DNA of 64,000 nucleotides from Primulina eburnea. Its lineage: Eukaryota > Streptophyta > Magnoliopsida > Lamiales > Gesneriaceae. Below, one piece after another: positions 11,440 through 22,406 of the stretch. Location: positions 1 to 64,000 of the forward strand of contig NW_027331706.1 of the NCBI RefSeq assembly GCF_022965805.1, read 5' to 3'. The notes beneath the pieces were generated by a model. That model was not told where the DNA came from. It was given only the letters and a program-made list of their open reading frames with translations, and made no database searches. The position numbers and the translations under genes were made by a program. The first letter of the stretch is position 1. The number at the start of each line of letters is the position of its first letter.

Positions 11440-11703
11440 CGGTAGCACCGAAGAGTTCGGACGATCCGAAGTGAGTTCGGTGGATCCGATCATGAGGTGT
11501 CAAGAGCCGATGGACACGTGGGAGTTCGGACGTTCCGAAGTGTAGGTTCGGTGGATCCGATCATGAGGTGTCATGAGCCGATGGACACGTGGGAGTTCGG
11601 ACGTTCCGAAGTGTAGGTTCGGTGGATCCGATCGTGAGGTGTCAAGAGCTGATGGACACGTAGGAGTTCGGACGTTCCGAAGTGTGTTCGGTGGATCCGA
11701 ACA
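11440..11703. repeat. Dyad-bearing tandem repeats in the E2 LTR
   Basis: Four imperfect units each carry GTTCGGA-CG(T/A)-TCCGAA, a near-perfect inverted repeat, then GGTTCGGTGGATCCGA and a TGAGGTGTCA block. The array ends 5 bp before the TATA box at 11708. It copies the dyad-array plan of the other LTR families with a different motif. The same array is in the 3' LTR at about 15195-15458. Confidence 0.7.
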
Positions 11704-11707
11704 TAGC

Positions 11708-11717
11708 CTATAAATAG
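11708..11717 (+). promoter_or_regulatory. TATA box of the E2 LTR
   Basis: CTATAAATAG is a strong plant-type TATA sequence immediately downstream of the dyad repeats; the 3' LTR has it at 15463-15472. Confidence 0.75.
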
Positions 11718-12833
11718 TGCTCGGAATTCCTCATTTTTGTATTGACAATTCTTGAAGTTGTGTCTCATTTTGAGAGGTTTGGAAGGTTTCTAGGGTTAGT
11801 TGTTGGTCGAGCGATAGCCAAGAGCTGCCAGGATTGGTAGCGTAGCGACGCCTGAGTTACGAGGCAATCGACATCAAAGGGCTGTCGACGGACGAAGGTA
11901 AACCCTAAACCTTTGGTAGTACTGGTTTTGCTAGTTGAGCATGGTAGTATTGTTCATTGGGTATGCTTTTGATGCGTAGGCTTGTTCTAGACCTGATTAG
12001 CGGTGTTGCGTAAGGCTAGGCTTGCTGTGATAGAGGTACGAAAGTACTATCCGAGATATCCTGGTCGAGTATACATTCTTATATGTGTTGCATGATTATG
12101 TGGTGCATTGATATATGTCATATGATGCATGCTATTATGTCACGTTTATTACTGCATGTTGCATTTCATGTTGAGCCGTATCTCCTTCGAGATAGCCTTT
12201 ACAGTTGAGCTGTATCTCTTTCGAGATAAGCTATATCTTGTGGGGCCGCTCAGCCCTGTCTTGTCTTGTGGACGCATGGACACCGAGAGTACACAGTAGC
12301 CGACGGGTCGGGAGGGCTTCGGTGATCCGGGACATTTTAGGTCCACGTCTGTTCTTGTAGTGGATGCAGTGACCCAGAGGAGTACCGCGCGGCACTATCC
12401 ACTTGGCGCCTCTAGACTGAGCATTTTGAGATCCTTTGTTACTCCTGTTTCTTGACTACCCTGGTATCATATCATAGCATGTGCATTTCATATAGGTTTG
12501 TATACTCATGCTTTTGTACTGGGCGTTCTTATCGCTCACGTCCTCGGTTTTGTTTATCTTGGACACCCCATTCCCACGGGGCAGGGCTCAGGTTGGATGG
12601 CTCGGGAAGAGCAAGAGGAGGACAGTGAGTATCTGGTTGGTTTAGTTTTCAGTACTATTCTATTTCGATATGGTTGTACCAAATATATTTGTGAGTTGTT
12701 CTGGATTTCCATTGGTTTGTATAACTATCGTTTGTTGGCCTTTTCCGCAATTATCTCTGATTAGTATTAATTAAGTTAATTGCATGCTTAGTTCTTGATT
12801 AGTAGGTGATTCTGGAACGGGTCACTACATTTA

Positions 12834-12845
12834 TGGTATCAGAGC
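12834..12845 (+). other. Primer-binding site of E2
   Basis: TGGTATCAGAGC, 4 bp after the LTR, complementary to initiator tRNA-Met. Confidence 0.92.
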
Positions 12846-12927
12846 ATGCTTACGATTTTGGGATATAGATTCTGTTTTAGGATTTTCGTTGACCATTTTA
12901 CCATTTTCCCTATTCTATCTTGTAGCG

Positions 12928-13971
12928 ATGGCTGACCACTTTGGTGATGAGAGTAGTCAGGGAAGTGTAGGTCGTTGGGGTGACCAGGACGATCGTAGAC
13001 GTCATCGTGAACATCGTCATCGTCGGGATGGTCCTAGGCGTTTTGATTTGCACCGTTTCATTCAGATGGGGCCTAAGCCTTTAGTCGGCGGTGAGACTCC
13101 CGATGATGCTGAGGATTGGTTAGAGCGCATGGAGAGTTGTTTCCGTGCATTCCAGTGCACCGAGGAGCAGAAGATAGAGACCCTTAGTTTTCTTCTCGAG
13201 GGCCGTGCGCGCAAGTGGTGGCGATCGACTTCTGCGCCGATAGTCCAGTCTCAGGGTAGGGTGACTTGGGCCGATTTCCGTGCAGCTTTCATGCAGCTGT
13301 ATTTTCCTCCAGCCCTTCGCCAGGCAAAGACGATTGAGCTCCTGAATCTTAAGCAGGGGAGTATGTCTGTTGATGAATATCAGCAGAAGTTCTTCGAGTT
13401 GTTACCTTTTGCCCCTCATATCAGTGGCAGTTCTGAGGCCAAGTATGACCATTTCCTCCAGGGTCTTAACCAGGAGATTTTTGATCGAGTCACTGTCTGT
13501 GATAATCCTACTTCGTATGATGGATTAGTGAACCGGTGTCGCCAGGCAGAGATCAGTCTCCAGCGTGGTAGGGCTATTCTTTCTTCTCGACCTCCGAGTA
13601 CTTTGAGCCCTCGATCTCAGTCTTTCAAGAAATCTGGTTCTTCTTCTTCTGGATCTGGATCACGGTCTAGCGGTGTTTTCCGCTTTGATAAGAATAAGGT
13701 TTCTTGTGTGCATTGTGGGAAGAACCATCCATCGGAGCAATGCCGATCAGCCGCGGGAGCTTGTTTTCAGTGCGGAGAGATGGGTCATCTCAAGAAGAAT
13801 TGTCCTCAGTTGCGAGGTGGAGTAGGATCTGGTTCCGGATCTCAGACGACTGTTCAGCAGAGGAGGCAGGGTCAGGCAGTGGGTAGTTCAAATCTTCGAC
13901 CTCGTGCCCAAGGTCAGGTTTTTGCGCTGAACCAGGATCAGGCTGCAGATGAGACAGAGAGAGAGTCATAG
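12928..13971 (+). CDS. E2 gag (capsid and nucleocapsid)
   Basis: From ATG 12928 (MADHFGDESSQGS) the frame runs 347 codons to TAG 13969. The longer frame from 12889 includes a hydrophobic lead that is probably untranslated. It has an Arg/His-rich N-terminus, a retrotransposon capsid domain (DAEDWLERMESCF, RARKWWRS, FPPALRQAKTIELLNLKQG, HFLQGLNQEIFD), a Ser-rich linker, and zinc knuckles CVHCGKNHPSEQC and CFQCGEMGHLKKNC that would bind RNA. The stop follows a (GA)n run at 13956-13965. Two fewer bases there would continue the frame into protease (VIAGTFHLCG), so gag and pol were probably one frame. Gag alone could still assemble and be used in trans. Confidence 0.85.
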   Translation: MADHFGDESSQGSVGRWGDQDDRRRHREHRHRRDGPRRFDLHRFIQMGPKPLVGGETPDDAEDWLERMESCFRAFQCTEEQKIETLSFLLEGRARKWWRSTSAPIVQSQGRVTWADFRAAFMQLYFPPALRQAKTIELLNLKQGSMSVDEYQQKFFELLPFAPHISGSSEAKYDHFLQGLNQEIFDRVTVCDNPTSYDGLVNRCRQAEISLQRGRAILSSRPPSTLSPRSQSFKKSGSSSSGSGSRSSGVFRFDKNKVSCVHCGKNHPSEQCRSAAGACFQCGEMGHLKKNCPQLRGGVGSGSGSQTTVQQRRQGQAVGSSNLRPRAQGQVFALNQDQAADETERES

Positions 13972-15028
13972 CAGGTACTTTTCATTTATGCGGTATTCCT
14001 GCTTTTGTTCTTATTGATAGCGGAGCATCACATTCATTTCTGCACGATTTGTTAAGCGTCATAAGTTACCGTATGTTTCTCTAGACGTCATTCTTTCTGT
14101 TTCTACTCCGATGGGTCATTCGGTGTTAGCGAAGCGTCTAGTGATGGGTTGTCCCTTAGATTTTGAGGGTAACGAATTGATTGCGAATCTTATGATCTTG
14201 GAGATGGAAGATTTTGATTGTATTCTAGGTATAGACCTATTGACTACCTACCGAGCTACCGTGGATTGTTACCAGAAGCTTGTTCAGTTTCGTACGACTG
14301 AGAGCTCTAGTTGGTTTTTCTATGGTGAGGGAGCGCGACCTCCGATGCCAGTGGTATCTGCTCTGAAAGCCTGTCGTGCTTTAGAGGCGGGCGGGGAAGG
14401 CTACCTCATCTATGCGATTGATTCTTCCTCAGGTAGTGTTGGTATAGAGGATATTCCAGTGGTTTGTGAATTTCCTGATGTTTTCCCAGGTGAGATTCCT
14501 GGTTTTCCTCCAGTTAGAGAGGTGGAATTTGGCATTGAGTTAATGCCAGGGACTGCACCGATTTCTCGTGCCCCCTATCGTCTTGCTCCGTCAGAGATGA
14601 GAGAATTGAAGCAGCAATTACAGGATCTTCTTGATAAAGGTTATATTCGCCCGAGTGTTTCACCTTGGGAAGCCCCAGTCTTGTTTGTCAAGAAGAAAGA
14701 TGGATCTATGCGATTGTGCATTGATTATCGCCAGCTGAATCGTGTGACGATCAAAAACAAGTATCCATTACCTCGTATTGATGACTTGTTCGTTCAGCTT
14801 CAGGGTACCTCTGTTTACTCCAAGATTGACTTGCGATCGGGTTATCATCAGATGAGAGTTAGGGATGATGATATTTCCAAGACTGCATTTCGTACTCGAT
14901 ATGGGCATTACGAGTTTCTAGTTATGCCATTTGGATTGACGAATGCGCCAGCAGTGTTCATGGATCTGATGAATCGAGTCTTTCGGGATTTTCTAGATCA
15001 GTTGTGTTCAACAACAATTGAGATGTAA
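13972..15028 (+). pseudogene. E2 pol remnant: protease and partial reverse transcriptase
   Basis: Protease is visible with its active-site stretch [12 protein letters not shown] at about 14004-14039. A 1-nt loss near 14040 then shifts the frame. From 14111 the frame is open ([15 protein letters not shown], the protease-RT linker and RT fingers with [30 protein letters not shown]). It breaks off at about 15000, just before where the catalytic FIDD motif should be, and enters noncoding sequence ending in the polypurine tract. RT palm, RNase H and integrase are deleted, so the element cannot copy or integrate itself. Confidence 0.9.
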
Positions 15029-15074
15029 TAACGATGTTCATCCTCTAAGCCTGATTTCGAGGACGAAATCTTTT

Positions 15075-15087
15075 AAGGGGGGGAGAA
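15075..15087 (+). other. Polypurine tract of E2
   Basis: AAGGGGGGGAGAA directly precedes the TGTAGTAGCC start of the 3' LTR. Confidence 0.88.
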
Positions 15088-16584
15088 TGTAGTAGCCCGA
15101 ATTCCAAATTGGGTAATTAACGGATTAATGGTGATTAAGAAGGTTTAATGTGTAATTTTGACCGTGGTCATGATCGGACGGACCGAAGATGGTTCGGTAG
15201 CACCGAAGAGTTCGGACGATCCGAAGTGAGTTCGGTGGATCCGATCATGAGGTGTCAAGAGCCGATGGACACGTGGGAGTTCGGACGTTCCGAAGTGTAG
15301 GTTCGGTGGATCCGATCATGAGGTGTCAAGAGCCGATGGACACGTGGGAGTTCGGACGTTCCGAAGTGTAGGTTCGGTGGATCCGATCGTGAGGTGTCAA
15401 GAGCTGATGGACACGTAGGAGTTCGGACGTTCCGAAGTGTGTTCGGTGGATCCGAACATAGCCTATAAATAGTGCTCGGAATTCCTCATTTTTGTATTGA
15501 CAATTCTTGAAGTTGTGTCTCATTTTGAGAGGTTTGGAAGGTTTCTAGGGTTAGTTGTTGGTCGAGCGATAGCCAAGAGCTGCCAGGATTGGTAGCGTAG
15601 CGACGCCTGAGTTACGAGGCAATCGACATCAAAGGGCTGTCGACGGACGAAGGTAAACCCTAAACCTTTGGTAGTACTGGTTTTGCTAGTTGAGCATGGT
15701 AGTATTGTTCATTGGGTATGCTTTTGATGCGTAGGCTTGTTCTAGACCTGATTAGCGGTGTTGCGTAAGGCTAGGCTTGCTGTGATAGAGGTACGAAAGT
15801 ACTATCCGAGATATCCTGGTCGAGTATACATTCTTATATGTGTTGCATGATTATGTGGTGCATTGATATATGTCATATGATGCATGCTATTATGTCACGT
15901 TTATTACTGCATGTTGCATTTCATGTTGAGCCGTATCTCCTTCGAGATAGCCTTTACAGTTGAGCTGTATCTCTTTCGAGATAAGCTATATCTTGTGGGG
16001 CCGCTCAGCCCTGTCTTGTCTTGTGGACGCATGGACACCGAGAGTACACAGTGGCCGACGGGTCGGGAGGGCTTCGGTGATCCGGGACATTTTAGGTCCA
16101 CGTCTGTTCTTGTAGTGGATGCAGTGACCCAGAGGAGTACCGCGCGGCACTATCCACTTGGCGCCTCTAGACTGAGCATTTTGAGATCCTTTGTTACTCC
16201 TGTTTCTTGACTACCCTGGTATCATATCATAGCATGTGCATTTCATATAGGTTTGTATACTCATGCTTTTGTACTGGGCGTTCTTATCGCTCACGTCCTC
16301 GGTTTTGTTTATCTTGGACACCCCATTCCCACGGGGCAGGGCTCAGGTTGGATGGCTCGGGAAGAGCAGGAGGAGGACAGTGAGTATCTAGTTGGTTTAG
16401 TTTTCAGTACTATTCTATTTCGATATGGTTGTACCAAATATATTTGTGAGTTGTTCTGGATTTCGATTGGTTTGTATAACTATCGTTTGTTGGCCTTTTC
16501 CGCAATTATCTCTGATTAGTATTAATTAAGTTAATTGCATGCTTAGTTCTTGATTAGTAGGTGATTCTGGAACGGGTCACTACA
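15088..16584 (+). repeat. 3' LTR of E2 (1497 bp)
   Basis: Same length as the 5' LTR. The differences I noticed are single bases, for example near 15256, 16052, 16369, 16389 and 16465. It is followed by the TSD copy GTGCG and the rest of LTR2. Confidence 0.93.
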
Positions 16585-17534
16585 GTGCGTATTCAACATT
16601 TCCATTTCAGATTCGTCTTGGCGATCGTGACAGCGATTCTACGACGAAAGGTATAGTACATGTTTTGTTTGGGGAATCACGACTCAAATGAGATCACATT
16701 TGAGTTTCCCAACCAAAATCACATACTTGTTTTATTGTTCATACCTTGATATGATTATGATTGTTATAGATTTGTTTATAGAACTTGTATTCAGATCTTG
16801 CTATGATTTGTTTACAGATCGTGTAGCATTGCATTATGCTTGTTTACAGATTTTGTATTCATGCATTAAGATAGGGCAGTCTGGAGATCAGGCAGACTAC
16901 TAGATGTTCGGCGATATCTCAGCTTAGGGGAAGATCACCGCCCCTATTGTAGACGCGGATACAGATCAGGCCGAAGTCTAGGAATAAGACGTACAACACC
17001 TCGATTGGTAGGGTAGGTGACAGCCAGTGACGTCTTATTCACAACGGGATCCCTAGAGTTCTAGTCGAGTCGCATCTAGACATGATTAGACTTGCATTGC
17101 ATGATTTTATATGAATGACAGTCATATTAGCATGTTTCATGTTTTAGATTGTTTAATGCATGTATACATGTTTATACTGGGATTTGTTCTCACCGGTTTT
17201 CCGGCTGTTGTTATGTCTGTATGTGTGCATAACAACAGGTGGGGCAGGATCTGGGTCGAGACAGAGATGATCGTGATAGCGTGGTGATCTCGGGCGCAGC
17301 AGAGGACTAGTGGTTCTTTTGTTAGACTTGTACTACCGTTTGTTTATAGATGGTATTGAACACTAGTTGTAAGAACAAGACTTGTACTTCATGTTTATAT
17401 TGTAAGTTAAACTAAGAATTATGTTCGCTTAGTTACCGTTGATTTATTGTAAAAAGCAAAAATTTGACCCATGTTTTAATAACGATCCATTTAATCCCAA
17501 GAAAAAGAATTAGAGCCCGGGTCCCCACAACAGG

Positions 17535-17546
17535 TGGTATCAGAGC
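17535..17546 (+). other. Primer-binding site of int2
   Basis: TGGTATCAGAGC after LTR2 and the ACAGG spacer. Its presence shows that LTR2 also serves as a 5' LTR. Confidence 0.92.
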
Positions 17547-17778
17547 AGAGATTTCCTTTAGACTGAGATAGGATAGAATGAGCGGGGTAGAACGAGTCTT
17601 CTTCCTTGCTTATGATGTGCTAGCATGATTATTGCCTTCCTATTACATGTTGTTTGTGTTTGATTTCTTTCAGCATGTGATAAACTGAATCAGAACTGAT
17701 TCTAGATCAGAGGTAACTGACTAGAGGATGGCTGAGACAGTTGTATATATTGTATACTAATCCTTTGGATTATTAGAT

Positions 17779-20700
17779 ATGCCACCTAGAAGAGCAGCAG
17801 TACCTCTACGACCAGCAGCGCCAGAACAGGGGAGCACATCCGGAGATCCTATGGTTGTTACGGCGACCCCTATGGAGACGTTGCTGAAGCGATTCCAATC
17901 TTTTCGACCTCCCACATTAAAAGGTACCGAGAATTCCATCGAGTGCGAAAGTTGGCTTGAAGACATTGAAATGCTATTCGATTCTTTGGAGTACAGTGAT
18001 GAGAAGAGAATAAAGCTAATTGGCCACCAATTGCAAGATATAGCCAAGAATTGGTGGTTGAACATTAAGAGAGCTTTAGAGCAGCGGGGTACCGAGATTA
18101 CTTGGAAGGGATTCAAGACGGAATTCTATCAGCGGTTCTTTCCCATCTCCTATCGCAAGGATAAAGGTGCTGAATTTGCCAATCTGAGGCAAGGGCAATT
18201 AAACATTGAAGAGTACGTTGCCAAATTTTCTTCTCTGCTTCGTTTTGCACCCCATGTTTCAGGAAATGACGAGGCCATGGCAGATCAGTTTATAAATGGC
18301 CTGAATCCAGATATCTTTACGTTGGTCAATACTGGGAGACCCTATAATTTCTCGGATGCATTGAATCGAGCCAAAGGTGCAGAAGCAGGATTGTTGAGGC
18401 AGCGGAGTGCTCCTTATGTTGCACCGAGTCCGAGACCGCCACTAACTCCATCCCAAGTTCCTCCTCCTCGATTCGAAAGCGGTGGTAGTAGTAGTGGACG
18501 CAAAGAACAGCTGAAGGCGAAGGGGAAACAGTTTAAGCGACCTGGGAGCAGTTCGTCCAGCTCCAGCGGATCAAGACAGACTGGTTTTGATCAAAGTTCA
18601 AGGACTTCAGGTGTCTACTGCAATTCTTGTGGAGGTAGGCATGCAACTGAACAGTGCCAGGGAGTTACAGGCCGATGCAACATTTGTAGGCAACCGGGGC
18701 ATTTTGCCAAAGTCTGTCCCCAGAGGAGTGTACAGCAAGGCCAGAGTGGAAGAGCATCCGGTTCCGTACCTCAGTTTGAGCGGCAGGCATCATCAGTTCA
18801 CTCTTTTCAGCCTCCACCAGTACAGACTCCACCCAGAGGCCGAGGTAGTCAGACGGTGACTCAACCCCCGAGGCAACAGGCTCAAGTGTTTGCATTGACA
18901 GAAGAGCAAGCACAAGATGCACCAGATGATGTTATAGCAGGTAACTGCTCTCTTTATGGTTATCCTGCTTATATCTTGATAGATACAGGTGCATCGCATA
19001 CATTCATTTCAGAGCGATTTGCATTGTTGCATTCTTTGCCTGTTGAGTCTTTGCTAGATGTTGTGTCTATTAATTCCCCGTTGGGAAGTGGATTGATATC
19101 TGTAACTACGGTTAGACATTGCATTCTACAGTTTGAGGGGCATGAGATTGACCTAGATTGTATAGTATTGGGTCTAGCTGATTTTGATTGTATAGTCGGT
19201 ATTGACATGCTAACAAAGTACAGAGCTACCGTGGATTGTTTCCACAAGATTGTCAGATTCAGACCCGAGATGACAGACGAGTGGAAATTCTACGGGAAGG
19301 GTTCCAGATCTCGGATTCCCTTGATTTCGGCTCTTACTATGAACAGATTGTTACAGAAAGGAGCAGATGGTTTCTTTATTTATGCTGTAGACATGCAGAA
19401 GTCGAGCCCGACATTGGCAGAAATACCAGTAGTGCGGGAATTTCCAGATATTTTTCTAGATGAAATCCCAGGATTACCTCCGGTTCGTGAAGTAGATTTC
19501 AGTATTGATCTTACACCAGGAACCGTCCCTATTTCGAGAGCTCCGTATAGGATGGCACCCATCGAACTAAAAGAATTGAAAGCACAATTAGAAGATCTTC
19601 TAGCCAAGGGATATATCAGACCTAGTGTATCTCCTTGGGGCGCTCCGGTGCTGTTTGTGCGGAAGAAAGACGGTTCGATGCGATTGTGTATAGACTACCG
19701 GCAGCTGAACAAGGCAACGATCAAGAATAAATATCCTTTGCCTAGAATTGATGATCTATTCGATCAGTTGCAGGGATCTTCGGTCTATTCGAAGATTGAT
19801 TTACGTTCTGGGTATCATCAGCTCAGAGTTCGAGATGTAGATATACCGAAGACAGCATTTCGAACCAGGTATGGACATTAAGAATTTATTGTCATGCCTT
19901 TTGGTTTAACCAATGCTCCTGCGGTATTTATGGGCTTGATGAACCAAGTGTTTCAGAAATATTTGGATGAATTTGTTATTGTTTTCATCGATGATATTTT
20001 GGTGTATTCGAAGAACAGAAATGAGCATGCAGAGCATCTCAGAATTGTTTTGCAGACGTTGAGAAACGAACGACTGTATGCTAAATTGTCAAAGTGTGAG
20101 TTTTGGTTGAATCGAGTTGTATTCTTGGGGCATATCATTTCTGGAGATGGTATTTCTGTAGATCCGAGTAAAGTGGAAGCTGTGATCAGTTGGTCGAGAC
20201 CGACTTCTGTACCAGAAATACGCAGTTTCATGGGCTTAGCCGGATACTACAGAAGATTTATCAAATATTTCTCCAGTATTTCAAAGCCAATAACTCAATT
20301 GACGCAAAAGAATGCGCCATTTGTTTGGTCAGAGGAGTGCGAGTCTAGCTTTCTAGAGTTGAAGAAAAGGCTGACCAGTGCTCCAGTGTTGACGATACCT
20401 TCAGGTACGGGTGATTTCGTTGTATATTGTGATGCCTCTCATAGAGGTTTGGGATGTGTTCTTATGCAGCGAGGCCATGTGATCGCATACGCCTCGAGAC
20501 AATTGAAGCCACGTGAAATTCGATACCCCATTCACGATCTTGAATTGGCGGCTATCGTACTTGCATTAAAGGTTTGGCGTCATTATCTCTACGGCGAGAA
20601 ATTTGAGAACTTCTCCGATCACAAGAGCCTAAAGTACCTATTCTCTCAATCAGAACTGAACATGAGGCAGCGTAGATGGATAGATCATCTGAAAGATTTT

Positions 20701-22305
20701 GACTGTGAAATCAAGTATTATCCAGGGAAGTCAAATGCAGCAGCAGATGCCTTGAGTCGTGCCTTGTCCTTATCGACGATAGGTGTTAACAAGTTAGTTG
20801 AAAATTGCTGTTTCTCCGGATTAGCATTTGATATAGATAAAAAGCCATTACGACTTGCTGCTATTCAAGTTGAGCCCAATTTGATTATGAGGATCAAAGA
20901 AGCACAAAGAACCGACCAGAATGTGCATAAATCAATCCAAATAGTCAGATCAGGGCATGTATCAGAATATCAGGTACGAGATCATGTGTTATACGTCAAT
21001 AACCGTCTTGTAGTGCAAGATGTTCCAGATTTGAAACATCAGATTATGTCCGAAGCCCACTGCAGTCGGTTCAGCATCCATCCTGGTGGCAGGAAGATGT
21101 ACAACGACTTGAAGACACAGTTCTGGTGGAAGCAAATGAAGTCAGACATTGCCGAATTTGTGTCTAAGTGTTTGAACTGCCAACAGGTGAAAGCTGAGAG
21201 GAAGAAACCTGGTGGATTACTTCAAAGTTTAGCCATTCCTGAATGGAAATGGGATCACATTCCCATGGATTTTGTGACGAAGTTACCACGATCATCCAGA
21301 GGCTGCGATGCGATTTGGGTTATCATTGACAGATTGACCAAATCTGCATGTTTCATCCCATACAGAATGACATATAGACAGGATCAGATGGCGGAGACTT
21401 ATATTCGTGAGGTAGTCAGATTGCATGGAGTGCCGAAGTCTATCGTATCAGATCGTGATCCACGATTCACTTCACACTTCTGGCACAGTTTACAGCAGGC
21501 CTTAGGTACGACATTACACCTGAGTACTGCTTACCACCATCAGACAGACGGACAGTCGGAACGGACTATCCAAACATTAGAGGATATGTTGAGAGCCGTC
21601 GTGCTAGATTTTGGCATTGGTTGGCAAGAGTCTCTACCTCTTTGCGAATTCTCTTACAATAATAGCTATCAGACGAGTATCGAGATGGCACCGTTTGAAG
21701 CTTTGTATGGCAAGAAGTGCAGATCTCCGCTATACTGGGATGACGTTTCAGAGGTACCAGAACTTGGGCCAGATATGATTCGTGACATGACAGAGAAGGT
21801 AAAACTCATTCAGAAGAGGATGAAGACAGCACAAGATCGACAAGCAAATTATGCCAATATCAGACGTAGACCGTTAGTATTTGAGGCGGGAGATAGAGTA
21901 TTCTTAAAGATTTCTCCATTCAGAGGCGTTGTTCGATTTGGCAAACGCGGGAAACTATCTCCTCGATACATTGGTCCTTACGAGATTCTTGAGAAGATTG
22001 GCGATCGAGCTTATTGACTTGCACTTCCTCCTTCTCTATCTGGGATACATGATGTCTTTCATGTATCGATGTTGCGTAAGTATATGCCAGATGTTTCTCA
22101 TGTCATTCAACCTGACGAAGCTGAACTTGATCAGACATTGAGCTATGTGGAACAACCGATACAGATTCTTGATCGGAAAGAAAAGAAGCTCAGAACGAAG
22201 AATATTCCCCTAGTGAAAGTCCAATGGAGTCGTCACGGCGCTGAAGAAGCGACATGGGAGACAGAAGCCAACATGCGACAGAAACACCCCGAATTATTTC
22301 AATAA
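17779..22305 (+). pseudogene. gag-pol of int2, two in-frame stops (best copy)
   Basis: A single 1508-codon gag-pol frame from ATG 17779 ([12 protein letters not shown]). Zinc knuckles: C281-C284-H288-C293 and C300-C303-H308-C313. Protease: D402-T403-G404. RT: FIDD at 736-739. RNase H acids: D885, E922 and D947. Integrase zinc site: H1094, H1101, C1131, C1134. Integrase core: D1164, D1225, E1261 (D-35-E spacing). A GPY-type segment follows, and the C-terminus (about 1440-1508) is chromodomain-like and ends KHPELFQ. This order and tail suggest a Tekay/Del-type chromovirus. Two stops break it: TAA 19879 (TAC in int1) and TGA 22015 (CGA in int1, a typical methyl-CpG decay). Three codons are missing near 20760 compared with int1, and HPQTDGQ reads HHQTDGQ. 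It is otherwise complete. Confidence 0.92.
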
Positions 22306-22391
22306 TGTAAGTATTGATCTAACTTTGATATTATTATTTTTGATGCTTTCATTGATAGAATGATGTGCGATTTCGAGGGCGAAATCATTTC

Positions 22392-22406
22392 TTAGAGGGG
22401 GAGAAA
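22392..22406 (+). other. Polypurine tract of int2
   Basis: TTAGAGGGGGAGAAA immediately before LTR3, identical to that of int1. Confidence 0.88.

Larger units (their letters stand above)
11333..12829 (+). repeat. 5' LTR of E2 (1497 bp)
   Basis: TGTAGTAGCC to GGGTCACTACA. U3 contains 63-65 bp imperfect tandem repeats (about 11440-11700) built from TTCGGACGTTCCGAA-type dyads and GGTGTCAAGAGCC blocks, ending just before a TATA box. Downstream, a CTCCTTCGAGATAG / CTCTTTCGAGATAAG duplication lies at 12181-12230. Confidence 0.92.
11333..16584 (+). mobile_element. E2, young non-autonomous Ty3/gypsy element in LTR2
   Basis: Complete insertion bounded by 1497-bp LTRs (11333-12829 and 15088-16584), with 5-bp TSD GTGCG at 11328-11332 and 16585-16589. 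It has a PBS, an almost intact gag, a decayed protease, a partial reverse transcriptase and a polypurine tract. RNase H and integrase are absent. I see only about five differences between its two LTRs, so insertion was recent. It is unrelated in LTR sequence to its host LTR. Confidence 0.93.
10329..17529 (+). repeat. LTR2 of the compound, shared, split by element E2
   Basis: The LTR consists of 10329-11332 and 16590-17529 (1944 bp without E2 and one copy of GTGCG). It ends GGTCCCCACA and is followed by a PBS, so it acts as 3' LTR for int1 and 5' LTR for int2. It matches LTR3 almost base for base. Its dyad array is at 10479-10749, TATA-like run at 10792-10804 and inverted-repeat arms at 16983-16992 and 17030-17039. 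Confidence 0.9.

Noticed and set aside
12498..12764. 88-codon frame in both E2 LTRs, with a hydrophobic N-terminus
   Set aside because: It lies in the LTR body, overlaps no known domain, and its recurrence at 16253-16519 only reflects LTR identity.
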